The translations under genes were made by a program, and so were the position numbers. Positions 8,923-17,447 of a stretch of DNA of 44,459 nucleotides are shown here, in pieces (positions within the stretch are counted from its first letter, which is position 1; every line of letters begins with the position of its first letter). Below the pieces are notes generated by a model. It worked only from the letters and a program-made list of their open reading frames with translations. It did not search any database and was not told the DNA's origin. Source of the DNA: an uncultured Collinsella sp. Its GTDB lineage: Bacteria > Actinomycetota > Coriobacteriia > Coriobacteriales > Coriobacteriaceae. The DNA lies in assembly GCA_900546825.1 (NCBI GenBank), contig UREE01000009.1, forward strand, positions 1 through 44,459, given 5' to 3'.

Positions 8923-10722
8923 CTAGCAATCTGCTTCCCGAGCGTGGACTTTTCGTTTCTCTTGATACATGTTGTGGTCAGCGATGTGGTAAATCTCGGT
9001 CAGTGTATAACCGGGCGCCTCTGCCGTCGCGACGCCAAACGACGCACTGACTGTCAGCACCTCATCGCTCGCAGCAGCAAGGCTGAGGCGAAGATCTTGC
9101 ACTACTTCACATGCGGATTCGCGATCGGTGTGAGGGCAAATCAGCAAGAACTCGTCGCCACCAATGCGCATAGGCACAAATTTCTCGCCTGCCGCCCGCC
9201 TCAATACAGACGCCGTACGCCGTAGCAGCTCATCGCCCATTTCGTGACCGTAGAGATCGTTGGTACGCTTGAGGAAATTGCAGTCCATCATGATCACACT
9301 CACGGGCAGGGACTCGTTCACCAGGTCGTCGCCAAGGGACTCAAGGTAATTTCTATTGCGAAGTCCCGTCAGCTTGTCCTGGAAAGAAAGCTCCTCGGCG
9401 CGCTTTGTCATCGAGATGTTATGCGTTGCCACGACGACCGATTCCAGTCGACCCCGCTCATCGCGGCGCTGTGGAACAACCTGCAGCGAATACCACGTAC
9501 CTCGGCAGTCTCGTACCTCGGCATCCAAGTACGGCACGCCCTCCATACGATCCCGAAGCGTCTTTATATCTAAGAGCTCCATGACCGCCTCGCGACTTTC
9601 GGGACTCACAATGTCTCGGCAAACCGTTGCAAAAAAGTCATATGCCTCGGAGTGCTCGGCAAATATCTTCGCCACCGATGGCGACATGTTAATCCCCTCG
9701 ATCTCAAGCGTGTCGAGATGCAACAGGAGGGTCGACTCATACGTGGTACTGATGGCATTGATGATGCCGAGCTGCTTGTCCTTTTCGGCCAAATTGCGAC
9801 GATCGGCGACGATACGCACCAACAGCACTACAACCAAAAACACCAGGAACGCCAGTACGCCGGCAGTGATAAATGAAATCCTGCCCGACATGACCTCAGA
9901 TTTGGGATAGAGCGCAAACAGGCGATAGTCCTTATACGCCGCACGCACGGCATACCAGGTACTTCCCCGATATTCGACACGTGATAAGCCTTCGTCTTTC
10001 CAATCAATTCCGCTATCGGCAAGAAGCCGGGCGAGAGCTATATCGACGGTCGAATCGTTTGAAGAAACGATTTGTGCATCGCGCATCACGAACACCGTTG
10101 GGCTCTGATGGAATGTGTTGTTCACGAGCACGTCGGCGATCGTATACGAATAATCATCGGTGGGCTCGGGCGCAAGCGATCGATACCCCAGTGCTACGCC
10201 ATCACCGTACGGAACAACACTCACGGCAAAGTCAACATCTCGACGCTCTACGACCGTCGAGTAGGACACCTTGGAGCCTCGGTACATCGATGCGACCGAC
10301 GAACAGGCAAGCTCCTCTCGCCACAGCATCAGCGGATCGCGACCGTCGATATCGTAATGAGCGGTCATATGACCGTCGGCGTCCATGACCAACATTCCCG
10401 AAAGGTGCTCGGTATGGACGTACTCCTCGACGAGGTCATCGTTGACTTCAACGTGATCAGGTGGCAAGAACGTCGCAAACGACTCGAGCGCGGCATCCAA
10501 ATTGTTCGTCGCCTCGGTTTTTCTTCCCTGTTCATATCGGTCATATTTTTCGCAGGCGTTTTTTAAAAACACCATGGTTTCCTGGCCAAACCCAAGCGTT
10601 TTATCGAGACAGCGATGCGTGCCGACCACATACAGCAGACCCAACAAAGCAGCGCTGGCCACAACGCAGATAGCCGCGGTGACTAATGCCTTTCGGCGTA
10701 AGCGGCGCTCATCATTTGTCAT
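8923..10722 (-). CDS. Membrane diguanylate cyclase with extracytoplasmic sensor and PAS-like domain
   Basis: 599 residues. TM1 at about 12-34, a periplasmic-side domain of about 245 residues (dCACHE-like by length and position), TM2 at 283-305, a PAS-like region about 320-440 and a C-terminal GGDEF domain. The active-site motif GGDEF is intact at 521-525, preceded by KLTGLRNRNYL and MMDCNFLKRTND, so it should make cyclic di-GMP from two GTP. The inhibitory RxxD site is absent: the equivalent positions read GEKF. The ATG overlaps the stop of the upstream binding-protein gene as ATGA, so the two are translationally coupled. A single turnover or effector protein is not encoded nearby. Confidence 0.94.
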   Translation of the reverse strand: MTNDERRLRRKALVTAAICVVASAALLGLLYVVGTHRCLDKTLGFGQETMVFLKNACEKYDRYEQGRKTEATNNLDAALESFATFLPPDHVEVNDDLVEEYVHTEHLSGMLVMDADGHMTAHYDIDGRDPLMLWREELACSSVASMYRGSKVSYSTVVERRDVDFAVSVVPYGDGVALGYRSLAPEPTDDYSYTIADVLVNNTFHQSPTVFVMRDAQIVSSNDSTVDIALARLLADSGIDWKDEGLSRVEYRGSTWYAVRAAYKDYRLFALYPKSEVMSGRISFITAGVLAFLVFLVVVLLVRIVADRRNLAEKDKQLGIINAISTTYESTLLLHLDTLEIEGINMSPSVAKIFAEHSEAYDFFATVCRDIVSPESREAVMELLDIKTLRDRMEGVPYLDAEVRDCRGTWYSLQVVPQRRDERGRLESVVVATHNISMTKRAEELSFQDKLTGLRNRNYLESLGDDLVNESLPVSVIMMDCNFLKRTNDLYGHEMGDELLRRTASVLRRAAGEKFVPMRIGGDEFLLICPHTDRESACEVVQDLRLSLAAASDEVLTVSASFGVATAEAPGYTLTEIYHIADHNMYQEKRKVHAREADC

Positions 10723-11591
10723 GATTCCGCTCCTTGCCCGTCCGTCGTCGCCCCCGCCTTGTACTTGCCCACAATGCGCTCAGTCGTGCCATCTCGATCC
10801 ATCTCGAACAGCACGGTATTGAGGTTTTTGACGTACTCCCCCTCATAGCCGTCCTTAAACGCAACGCCCAGGTCAACCGTCATAACATTGTCGGCGAACA
10901 CACGATACAGGCCGGGATACTGAGCGCCAAGGCAATCAAGCGACCGAGCGTCCGCCATCCAACAGTCGACATACCCTTTGGCGAGGGCGGCTTTGCAGAG
11001 CTCGGCAGAACCATACGATTTGATTTGCACGTCCGGCGAGATTTCCAGATCCCCTGCGAGCAATCGGCGTTCGCTCACCGAGCCCGCAATCACCGCGATG
11101 GTCTTGCTTCCATCGAGATGCGCCAAGGACTTGATGCCACTCGTTTTCTTGGCGGCAACCGAGACCGTCACGGTTAGATACGGCTCGGTCCAGTAATACT
11201 TATCCTCGCGATAACAGGGAGAATAGTCACACCACAGGCAATCGATATCACCGTTTTTGAGCAGCCGGTCGCGATCGTTCCAGTCAATATCGACAAACTG
11301 TGGCTTGAGCCCCGCACGCTTGCAGGCCTCGCGGGCGATGTCGATATCGATACCGGCGTAATCGCCCGTGGTATCGACATACACATAGGGGTCGTTATCC
11401 GTAACGCCGATTTTGAGCACCGGGAGATCTCTATCGGCTTCATTCGAGGAGGAAGAACTGCTTCGAACGGTATACGTCAGGGCGCCCGCACAGACGGCAA
11501 CAAGGAGTATGAGCGTAAACGAGACGATGGTGGCCCGCTTGATGCGTCTGGGCACGTGCCCCCTTTCATCGAAACAGCAGTCGGAGTTCAT
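10719..11591 (-). CDS. Family 3 extracellular solute-binding protein (membrane-anchored)
   Basis: About 290 residues. One N-terminal hydrophobic helix (IVSFTLILLVAVCAGALTYTV) is followed by a SBP_bac_3 domain: LKIGVTDNDPYVYVD, GIDIDIAREACKRAGL, DIDCLWCDYS, and a last lobe ending FEMDRDGTTERIVGKY. Such proteins bind amino acids or similar polar solutes. There is no lipobox and no ABC permease or ATPase gene next to it; instead it is coupled by ATGA to a diguanylate cyclase, so a sensing role is inferred. Earlier starts lie inside the purB terminator. The ATG at 11591 lacks a strong ribosome binding site; a GTG at 11555 is preceded by AAAGGGGG and may be the true start. Confidence 0.88.
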   Translation of the reverse strand: MNSDCCFDERGHVPRRIKRATIVSFTLILLVAVCAGALTYTVRSSSSSSNEADRDLPVLKIGVTDNDPYVYVDTTGDYAGIDIDIAREACKRAGLKPQFVDIDWNDRDRLLKNGDIDCLWCDYSPCYREDKYYWTEPYLTVTVSVAAKKTSGIKSLAHLDGSKTIAVIAGSVSERRLLAGDLEISPDVQIKSYGSAELCKAALAKGYVDCWMADARSLDCLGAQYPGLYRVFADNVMTVDLGVAFKDGYEGEYVKNLNTVLFEMDRDGTTERIVGKYKAGATTDGQGAES

Positions 11592-11626
11592 TTTATTACC
11601 CGGGCGCATATGCGACAGTAAAAAAA

Positions 11627-11653
11627 GCGCCTCGCCCAAGACGGGCAAGGCGC
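11627..11653 (-). terminator. Terminator of purB
   Basis: On the minus strand GCGCCTtGCCC-gtct-GGGCgAGGCGC is followed by seven T residues, about 45 bases after the purB stop. Confidence 0.88.
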
Positions 11654-11696
11654 CAAAGGTTGAAATGCATCCGCAAGCGGTCGAATTAGGTTAACC

Positions 11697-13043
11697 CTAC
11701 TCGAAGCTCAGCTGCTCCAGGCGATCGAAGACCGTATCGATGCGGGTGAGGAAGTCCCACGGATCAAAAATCTCGTCGAGCTTCTCCTGGCTGACGGTGC
11801 AGCGCGGATCGGCCTCGAGACGCTCCTTAAAGGTGGGGCCAGAGACACAATCCTGCACCTCGTGCCAGGTGGCCATGGCGTTCTCCTGCACAATGGCGTA
11901 CGCATCCTCGCGGGTGATACCCGTATCGACGAGGGCAAGCAGGACCTTGGAGGAGAAGATGAGGCCGCGGGTCTTGTTGAGATTGGCCATCATGCGGGCC
12001 GGATACAGCTGCAGGCCGTCGATAACGCGAATGAGGCACTGGAACATATGGTCAAGCGCGATGAAGCTATCGGCCTGGGCGACACGCTCGGCGGAAGAGT
12101 GCGAAATGTCGCGCTCGTGCCACAGGGCGACGTTGTCGAAGGCGACCTGGGCGTTGGACTTCACGACGCGCGACAGACCGCAGACCTTCTCCATGGTGAT
12201 GGGGTTGCGCTTGTGTGGCATGGCGGAGCTGCCCTTTTGGCCCTTGCGGAAGGGCTCCTCGGCCTCGAGTGTATCGGTCTTCTGCAGGTTGCGGACCTCG
12301 GTCGCGATGCGCTCGCAGGTGGCCGCTGTAGTGGCAAGCACGCCGGCAAGATAGGCGTGGTGATCGCGGCTGATGACCTGCGTGGACAGCGGGTCGTGAA
12401 CCAGACCCAGGTGCTCACAGACGTACTCCTCGACGAACGGCTCGATGGAGCTGTAGGTGCCGACGGCACCGGAGATGGCACCGAAGGCAACGTTCTTGCG
12501 AGCATCCTCAAGACGATCAAGGTCGCGCTTGAGTTCCCATGCCCAAGAGCCAAACTTCATGCCGAAGGTCATCGGCTCAGCATGGATGCCATGGGTGCGG
12601 CCAGCGCAAAGCGTATTGCGCTCCTCGAAGGCGCGGCGCTTGCAGATCACGCCGAGCTTCTTGACGTCCTCGATAATCAGGTCACACGCCTGAGTAAGCT
12701 GATAGCACAGAGCAGTATCACCCAGGTCGGAGCTGGTCATACCGTAGTGAACCCAGCGGCTGGGCTTGGGGTCGCCCTCGGGAACATCGGCGTCGATGTA
12801 CTCCTTCATGTTGGTCAGGAAGGCGATGACATCGTGGCGCGTGACCTCCTCGATCTCATCGACCTTTGCCTTCTCAAAGTTGGCATGATCGCGGATCCAC
12901 TGGGCCTCGTCTTTGGAAATACCGATCTTACCGAGCTCCGCCTGGGCCTCGCAGGCCAGAACCTCGATCTCCTGCCAAATGGCGTACTTGTTCTCGAGGG
13001 AGAAGATGTGTCCCATCTCCGGGCGGGTATAGCGATCGATCAT
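11697..13043 (-). CDS. purB: Adenylosuccinate lyase
   Basis: 448 residues. Splits SAICAR to AICAR plus fumarate and adenylosuccinate to AMP plus fumarate. The fumarase/aspartase superfamily signature GSSAMPHKRNP is present, as are TSSDLGDTA and the AGRTHGIHAEP block carrying the catalytic-region His. The start is ATG 13043 (MIDRYTRPEMG), preceded by AAAAAGGAG at 6-7 bases; an in-frame start 22 codons earlier has no support. Together with purC the window supplies two purine genes in separate transcription units. Confidence 0.97.
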   Translation of the reverse strand: MIDRYTRPEMGHIFSLENKYAIWQEIEVLACEAQAELGKIGISKDEAQWIRDHANFEKAKVDEIEEVTRHDVIAFLTNMKEYIDADVPEGDPKPSRWVHYGMTSSDLGDTALCYQLTQACDLIIEDVKKLGVICKRRAFEERNTLCAGRTHGIHAEPMTFGMKFGSWAWELKRDLDRLEDARKNVAFGAISGAVGTYSSIEPFVEEYVCEHLGLVHDPLSTQVISRDHHAYLAGVLATTAATCERIATEVRNLQKTDTLEAEEPFRKGQKGSSAMPHKRNPITMEKVCGLSRVVKSNAQVAFDNVALWHERDISHSSAERVAQADSFIALDHMFQCLIRVIDGLQLYPARMMANLNKTRGLIFSSKVLLALVDTGITREDAYAIVQENAMATWHEVQDCVSGPTFKERLEADPRCTVSQEKLDEIFDPWDFLTRIDTVFDRLEQLSFE

Positions 13044-13145
13044 AGCGGCTCCTTTTTGGTTATTGGCACGTTGGTCGTAACCCAACCATTGTACCGTGCG
13101 CAGGTGCAAGTATGGGCAGCAGGCATGAACCTAACATTTTGGAAT

Positions 13146-13355
13146 TGGAGCGGGCAACGGGACGTCCGCGTATTTGCTTCGCAAATCCGCACCGGCTTCA
13201 GGCGCCTGCCGGCGCCTTCGCCTGCTCGCTACAAACGCTTCGCGTTTGTTTTACGCTCGCACCCTGGCGGGTTCGAGTCCCGGCGCTTTATTGAAAAAAG
13301 CACGGCACCGTGATGGTGCCGTGCTTGTGCTTCTAGCTGGAGCGGGCAACGGGAC
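13146..13355 (-). repeat. tRNA-Gly-tail duplication and hairpin spacer
   Basis: The last 18 bases of tRNA-Gly (TGGAGCGGGCAACGGGAC on the plus strand, 13338-13355) recur exactly at 13146-13163, 192 bases away. The stretch between has hairpins with TTC loops (ATTTGC-TTC-GCAAAT at 13171-13185, AAACGC-TTC-GCGTTT at 13233-13247), a T-arm-like GCGGGTTCGAGTCCCGG at 13268-13284 in the orientation opposite to the tRNA, and the terminator. The segment from CAAACGCT (13232) to GGGTTCGA (13276) aligns well with 1732-1776 near tRNA-Lys. The two spacers are therefore related, yet each carries the tail of its own tRNA. Confidence 0.75.
13298..13326 (-). terminator. Rho-independent terminator of tRNA-Gly
   Basis: A perfect 12-bp stem (AAGCACGGCACC/GGTGCCGTGCTT) with a 5-base loop is followed on the minus strand by a T-run; it starts 12 bases after the encoded CCA. 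Confidence 0.9.
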
Positions 13356-13412
13356 TCGAACCCGCGAGTGTCAGCTTGGGAAGCTGATGCCTTACCACTT
13401 GGCGATGCCCGC
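13338..13412 (-). tRNA. tRNA-Gly (anticodon CCC)
   Basis: The reverse complement forms a complete cloverleaf: acceptor GCGGGCA/TTGCCCGC region, D-arm around CCAAGTGGTAAGG, anticodon stem TCAGC/GCTGA with loop TTCCCAA (anticodon CCC, reads GGG), T-arm GCGGG-TTCGAGT-CCCGT, discriminator T and encoded CCA. It has a separate promoter and terminator. The 3' tail is duplicated 192 bases downstream. Confidence 0.97.
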
Positions 13413-13425
13413 TTGTGTGTTGGCT

Positions 13426-13455
13426 AGTATAACGCGGTTGTCTTGTTCGATACAA
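13426..13455 (-). promoter_or_regulatory. Promoter of tRNA-Gly
   Basis: On the minus strand TTGTAT (13450-13455) and TATACT (13426-13431) are 18 bases apart, with the -10 about 14 bases before the tRNA 5' end. Confidence 0.65.
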
Positions 13456-13709
13456 GGGTGGCGATGCTTGTTTTAGCTGTGGAGATTCGTTTGAAAATCG
13501 CATCAATTGTGGAGATGAGGACCTTTGGCCTCCTGTTCTCCTTATCTTCTACCTGCGCTTTTGCCTGATTGTTGTATTTGAGCTCAATTTGTCAGGAATT
13601 GGGCAAGCTTTTGGTCAGGCTCCGGTACTTACCCGCATGAACCTCGGGGGTAGCCTCATCCTACGCGTCGCAACCTCCCCATGCGGCGCACGAGGGATAA
13701 GGAGCAGCC

Positions 13710-16700
13710 ATGTCCAACGCACCCACGCACTCTGTCCACAGCGCAATCGCAACAGGTCCGCTGCTCCTGCTCCTCTTCCTGCTGTTCGGCTGCCTGGCAC
13801 CGGGAGCCGCATTTGCCGTCGATGGCTACGACCAGCTCGGCTTCCGTACTATTAGCGATGATTGTGGGCCCTTCTTCATCGGCAAGTATGAAGCTCAAGA
13901 CGCCTCGATTGCCTACTGCATGAACCAGGAACGCCCCGGGCCCACCAAGCCGGGCGGTCCATGGCTCAACTTTGATCAAGGCTGGGTGTGGCTCGACGAC
14001 GAGTTCGCGGCAATCGTTTGTCACGGATATCCTACCGCCACGTCGTTTGGCGGTTACCATCTTTCACCCGATCGCGCCCGCGCCGCCACCCAGCTTGCCG
14101 TATGGATGCTCAACGGCACTACCCATGTCGACGGCACCTACTCCTACACGACCGCTCAGGGCAAAACCAAGAGTGGGCACTTTACCGCCGACAATGAAGT
14201 CGTGGCGGCTGCGCGGTGGCTCCACGACAGCGCAAAATCAGGAAGCATCAAAGCCGCTCCGCACCGCGCGCGGCGCTATCTAGGAACCGTATCGGGCGGT
14301 AGCAGACGTCAAGACATGCTCTATGTACTGCCGGCGGTCTCTGTTTCCTTCCAAAAGCAGTCTGCAAACGCTGCCATTACCAGCGGAAACAATACTTATC
14401 AGTTTGACGGGGCAACATTCGATGTTTTTGAGAGCGCCAGCGGCGCGCGTGTCGGCACCGTCCAGATGGACAGCAACGGTCGAGCGCAGGCAACACTCCT
14501 ACCCAACACGGCATACTACCTAGTTGAGACAACAGCGCCAGCTGGTTATATCCCCCGGCACGATCACATTGCCTTTACCACGACGGATAACGGCGGATAC
14601 GTCACCATTGATGAACAACCCGGCACCATTACCTTGCGCATTGTAAAGCTCGACGCCGCAACGAATGCAGGCCCCCAAGTTGGGGCTTCGCTCGCAGGAG
14701 CAGAATTCGTGTGCGTATCGCAATCAACCCCTGGATGGACACAAACTCTCAGGACCGATGAAAGCGGTCGAGCTACCCTCACCGATGTCCCCCTGGGAAC
14801 CTTTACCATCTATGAATCGAAGGCGCCCGAGGGCTACCTGCCATCCAACGACAGCTGGTCCTATACCGTTAGAGCCGACCAGCTCGGTGATTCAGGCGTG
14901 GTCGAGATCGAATCTCGCGTTTCCGATATCCCCATTGCATTTGACCTTGAAATTTCCAAATTCAAGGACTACGGCAATAGCGACCAATCCGGCTTGGAGC
15001 AGCCGGCGGGAGGTGTTGTCTTTGAGGTTGTGAGCAACAGCTCTCAGCAGGTTGTTGGCACACTGACCACAAACATCTATGGCTTTGCCTCCACCAAAGA
15101 TCAGCCCGAAGCATGGTTTGGCGCAGGCAAGCGACCCGCCGGTGTCCACGGAGCCATCCCATACGACCGCGCCGGCTACACCGTTCGTGAGGTTCCGAAA
15201 ACCGTCCCAGAGGGTTTTAAACGTGCAGGGGAATGGACCGTCGAGGCCAATCAGATTTCCAACGGCGCCGAGCTTCAATATATCGTGGACAACCACGCTC
15301 TGTCGACGCATCTCCAGATTGTAAAACGCGATGCCCAAACAGGCGCTTCTGTTCCCCTAGCCGGATTCACCTTCCAACTCCTCGACAGCAATCACAAACC
15401 TGTCTCACAAACTTGCTGGCATCCAGCACATAACGTAATGGACACCTTTACGACTGACGCGACCGGGACCGTCACACTGCCCGAATCGCTCGTGCCGGGC
15501 ACCTATTATGTACGCGAAACCTCGGCCAAAGAGCCCTATCTTGTCGGCAAAGAGATCGAGGTAAACATACCCGCCGACATGAACCTAACGCCCGTTGCAA
15601 TCGCCTCGTATTATGACCACGCCGCGATCGGAAACATCAGGATCGTTAAAACCGATGCCGTAGACGGCAGCAGCCTCGCGGGCGCCGTCTTTGAGATCCG
15701 TGCCTCGGGTGATATCGTGCGCCCCGACGGTAGCATTGCCGCGCTCGACGGTGAGACTGTCGCTACCGTCACGACGGATGAAACTGGAGAAGCACGTGCG
15801 GACGACCTCCCGCTGGGATCTGGCACCGCGCACTACGAGGTTGTCGAGACTCAAGCGCCGGCAGGCTTCTTACTCGATCGGACATCCCATATTGTCGACC
15901 TTACTTATGCCGACCAGAAAACACCCGTTGTAGAAGCACGGCTTAACGTATCAGACGATTACACCAAGGTTGATATCTCCAAGGTCGCTGCAAGCGGAGA
16001 GCAGGAAGTGAAAGGCGCACAACTCACCTTATATGGTCCCGATAAAACCGAAATAGACTCCTGGACCTCATCCGACAAGCCGCACCGCGTCGAACATCTT
16101 GCACCCGGCACCTACTCGTTGCGCGAAATGATATCTCCGCGGACCTATGACCTTGCCGAGGAGATAACGTTTGAAATAAAGGACACGGGAGAAGTCCAAT
16201 CCGTCTCGATGAAGGATGCGCCCATCGAGATCAAAGGACAGGTCGACAAGCGTCAGGAGCTTGTCCAACCTATCGAAAAGGGCCTGTTGGCCAACGGCGA
16301 TGGTAAAAATCGCGCCGCGACGCAAACCAATAGTGATGGGCTTTTCTCCTATACCATCGATGCTCGAAACGATTCCGCTACTTGGGTTGATGAGTTTACG
16401 ATTACCGATAATCTTGAGTGCGCCAAAGACGGCACGGCGAGATTCGTCTCAATCGAAATCCCCGTCGCCATCGGCGACCTCAACGGTCTGTGCAACGTGT
16501 GGTATCGCACAACGCCGTTGGACTCGACAGAAGCCGATGAGCCGGCAAACGCGACGCTTGACGATGGGCACGAAAATCCTTGGCTTGAGTCCGACGAAGT
16601 AAAAGAGAGCCTTGGTGAGGACTGTCGCCTCGTCGATTACGACGGCTGGCACCTCTGGAAGGCGGATGTCTCGACCACGGAATCCGCCACACTCGAGGCG

Positions 16701-17141
16701 AAAGAACTCGACCTTGCATCCAATACCGTCGTGACGGGCATTCGCATTGAATACGGTGCGGTAGCCGCCGACTTTACGACTCGAAGCGATACGGATTCTT
16801 GGACCCGTGATGATCTCAAAGATGAGCACGACGACCTTGACGATGCCAAAGCAATCCTTGGCACAGATGCTCGGGGCGCAGTCGTGCACATGCAGGCAAC
16901 GTCGGCTTACACACCCCAAACTGCACTCACCAACAGCGCACGCGTCGATCTTTGCCGCAACGGCGGCGGCGATAAACTTGAGTCACATGACGAGGACAGT
17001 GTCATTCAACGCTGTACCCTACCGCAGGACCTACCGGCAACAGGATCAGCTTCCATCGCCGCTTGCATCACCGCGCTCCTGACCTCGGGTGCCGCAGCCC
17101 TATGGTTCGCTCGCCTTAGGTCAATCCCAAAGAAGCGCTAG
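13710..17141 (+). CDS. LPXTG surface adhesin with thioester domain and SpaA/Cna-B repeats
   Basis: 1143 residues, cell-wall anchored. Signal peptide 1-36 (ends GAAFA). A thioester domain follows: C70 in IAYCMNQ and Q128 in TQLAVW are the residues expected to form the Cys-Gln bond used by Gram-positive adhesins to attach covalently to host proteins. Then come about six SpaA/Cna-B-type immunoglobulin-like domains, each closing with an E-box such as YLVETTAPAGY, IYESKAPEGY, VREVPKTVPEGF, VRETSAKEPY, EVVETQAPAGF or LREMISPRTY, and probably cross-linked by isopeptides. The C-terminus has LPATG (1108-1112), a hydrophobic helix and a basic tail. Ribosome binding site AAGGAG is 5 bases before the ATG. 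No sortase gene is in the window. Confidence 0.95.
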   Translation: MSNAPTHSVHSAIATGPLLLLLFLLFGCLAPGAAFAVDGYDQLGFRTISDDCGPFFIGKYEAQDASIAYCMNQERPGPTKPGGPWLNFDQGWVWLDDEFAAIVCHGYPTATSFGGYHLSPDRARAATQLAVWMLNGTTHVDGTYSYTTAQGKTKSGHFTADNEVVAAARWLHDSAKSGSIKAAPHRARRYLGTVSGGSRRQDMLYVLPAVSVSFQKQSANAAITSGNNTYQFDGATFDVFESASGARVGTVQMDSNGRAQATLLPNTAYYLVETTAPAGYIPRHDHIAFTTTDNGGYVTIDEQPGTITLRIVKLDAATNAGPQVGASLAGAEFVCVSQSTPGWTQTLRTDESGRATLTDVPLGTFTIYESKAPEGYLPSNDSWSYTVRADQLGDSGVVEIESRVSDIPIAFDLEISKFKDYGNSDQSGLEQPAGGVVFEVVSNSSQQVVGTLTTNIYGFASTKDQPEAWFGAGKRPAGVHGAIPYDRAGYTVREVPKTVPEGFKRAGEWTVEANQISNGAELQYIVDNHALSTHLQIVKRDAQTGASVPLAGFTFQLLDSNHKPVSQTCWHPAHNVMDTFTTDATGTVTLPESLVPGTYYVRETSAKEPYLVGKEIEVNIPADMNLTPVAIASYYDHAAIGNIRIVKTDAVDGSSLAGAVFEIRASGDIVRPDGSIAALDGETVATVTTDETGEARADDLPLGSGTAHYEVVETQAPAGFLLDRTSHIVDLTYADQKTPVVEARLNVSDDYTKVDISKVAASGEQEVKGAQLTLYGPDKTEIDSWTSSDKPHRVEHLAPGTYSLREMISPRTYDLAEEITFEIKDTGEVQSVSMKDAPIEIKGQVDKRQELVQPIEKGLLANGDGKNRAATQTNSDGLFSYTIDARNDSATWVDEFTITDNLECAKDGTARFVSIEIPVAIGDLNGLCNVWYRTTPLDSTEADEPANATLDDGHENPWLESDEVKESLGEDCRLVDYDGWHLWKADVSTTESATLEAKELDLASNTVVTGIRIEYGAVAADFTTRSDTDSWTRDDLKDEHDDLDDAKAILGTDARGAVVHMQATSAYTPQTALTNSARVDLCRNGGGDKLESHDEDSVIQRCTLPQDLPATGSASIAACITALLTSGAAALWFARLRSIPKKR

Positions 17142-17150
17142 CGCGATGAA

Positions 17151-17186
17151 AAAGCGGGGGAGCCAGTCCCCCGGCTCGCCCGCTTT
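17151..17186. terminator. Bidirectional terminator between convergent genes
   Basis: AAAGCGGG...CCCGCTTT with inner GAGCC/GGCTC pairing. The minus strand reading is followed by TTTTTC, so it best serves the leftward operon; it also lies 10 bases after the adhesin stop. Confidence 0.75.
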
Positions 17187-17207
17187 CAATCATTTAAATC
17201 GCCGCAT

Positions 17208-17426
17208 CTACTCTGCAGACGAAGATCCACCATCAACGATTGCTTGCTCGGACTCAGGAATCCCATCGGCACCCGTGCTCTGTTCTTGCTCCACCTCTTC
17301 GCTGATTGCGGAGGCGGGGGTCGAGCCCTTCGCGCCCACGATGTAGGCAGCTCCAAACCCTAACGCAATGGCAATCAAGGTCAAAATCACGTAGACAGGC
17401 CAATGGCGCTTAATATACGAAAACAC
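17208..17426 (-). CDS. Small single-TM membrane protein, unknown function
   Basis: 72 residues starting at GTG with AAGGAG 5 bases upstream. A basic N-terminus (MFSYIKRHW) precedes one hydrophobic helix (about 10-32), then an acidic Ser/Glu-rich tail. It starts 21 bases after the stop of the large M28-like membrane protein and shares its terminator, so the two are co-transcribed. No family recognised; a Tat/Sec adaptor or partner subunit of the big protein is possible but unsupported. Confidence 0.75.
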   Translation of the reverse strand: MFSYIKRHWPVYVILTLIAIALGFGAAYIVGAKGSTPASAISEEVEQEQSTGADGIPESEQAIVDGGSSSAE

Positions 17427-17447
17427 GTTGACTCCTTAGAGCTCCGT

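Noticed and set aside
11862..13313. Rightward frame of about 483 codons opposite purB
   Set aside because: Antisense of purB running into the tRNA-Gly repeat spacer.
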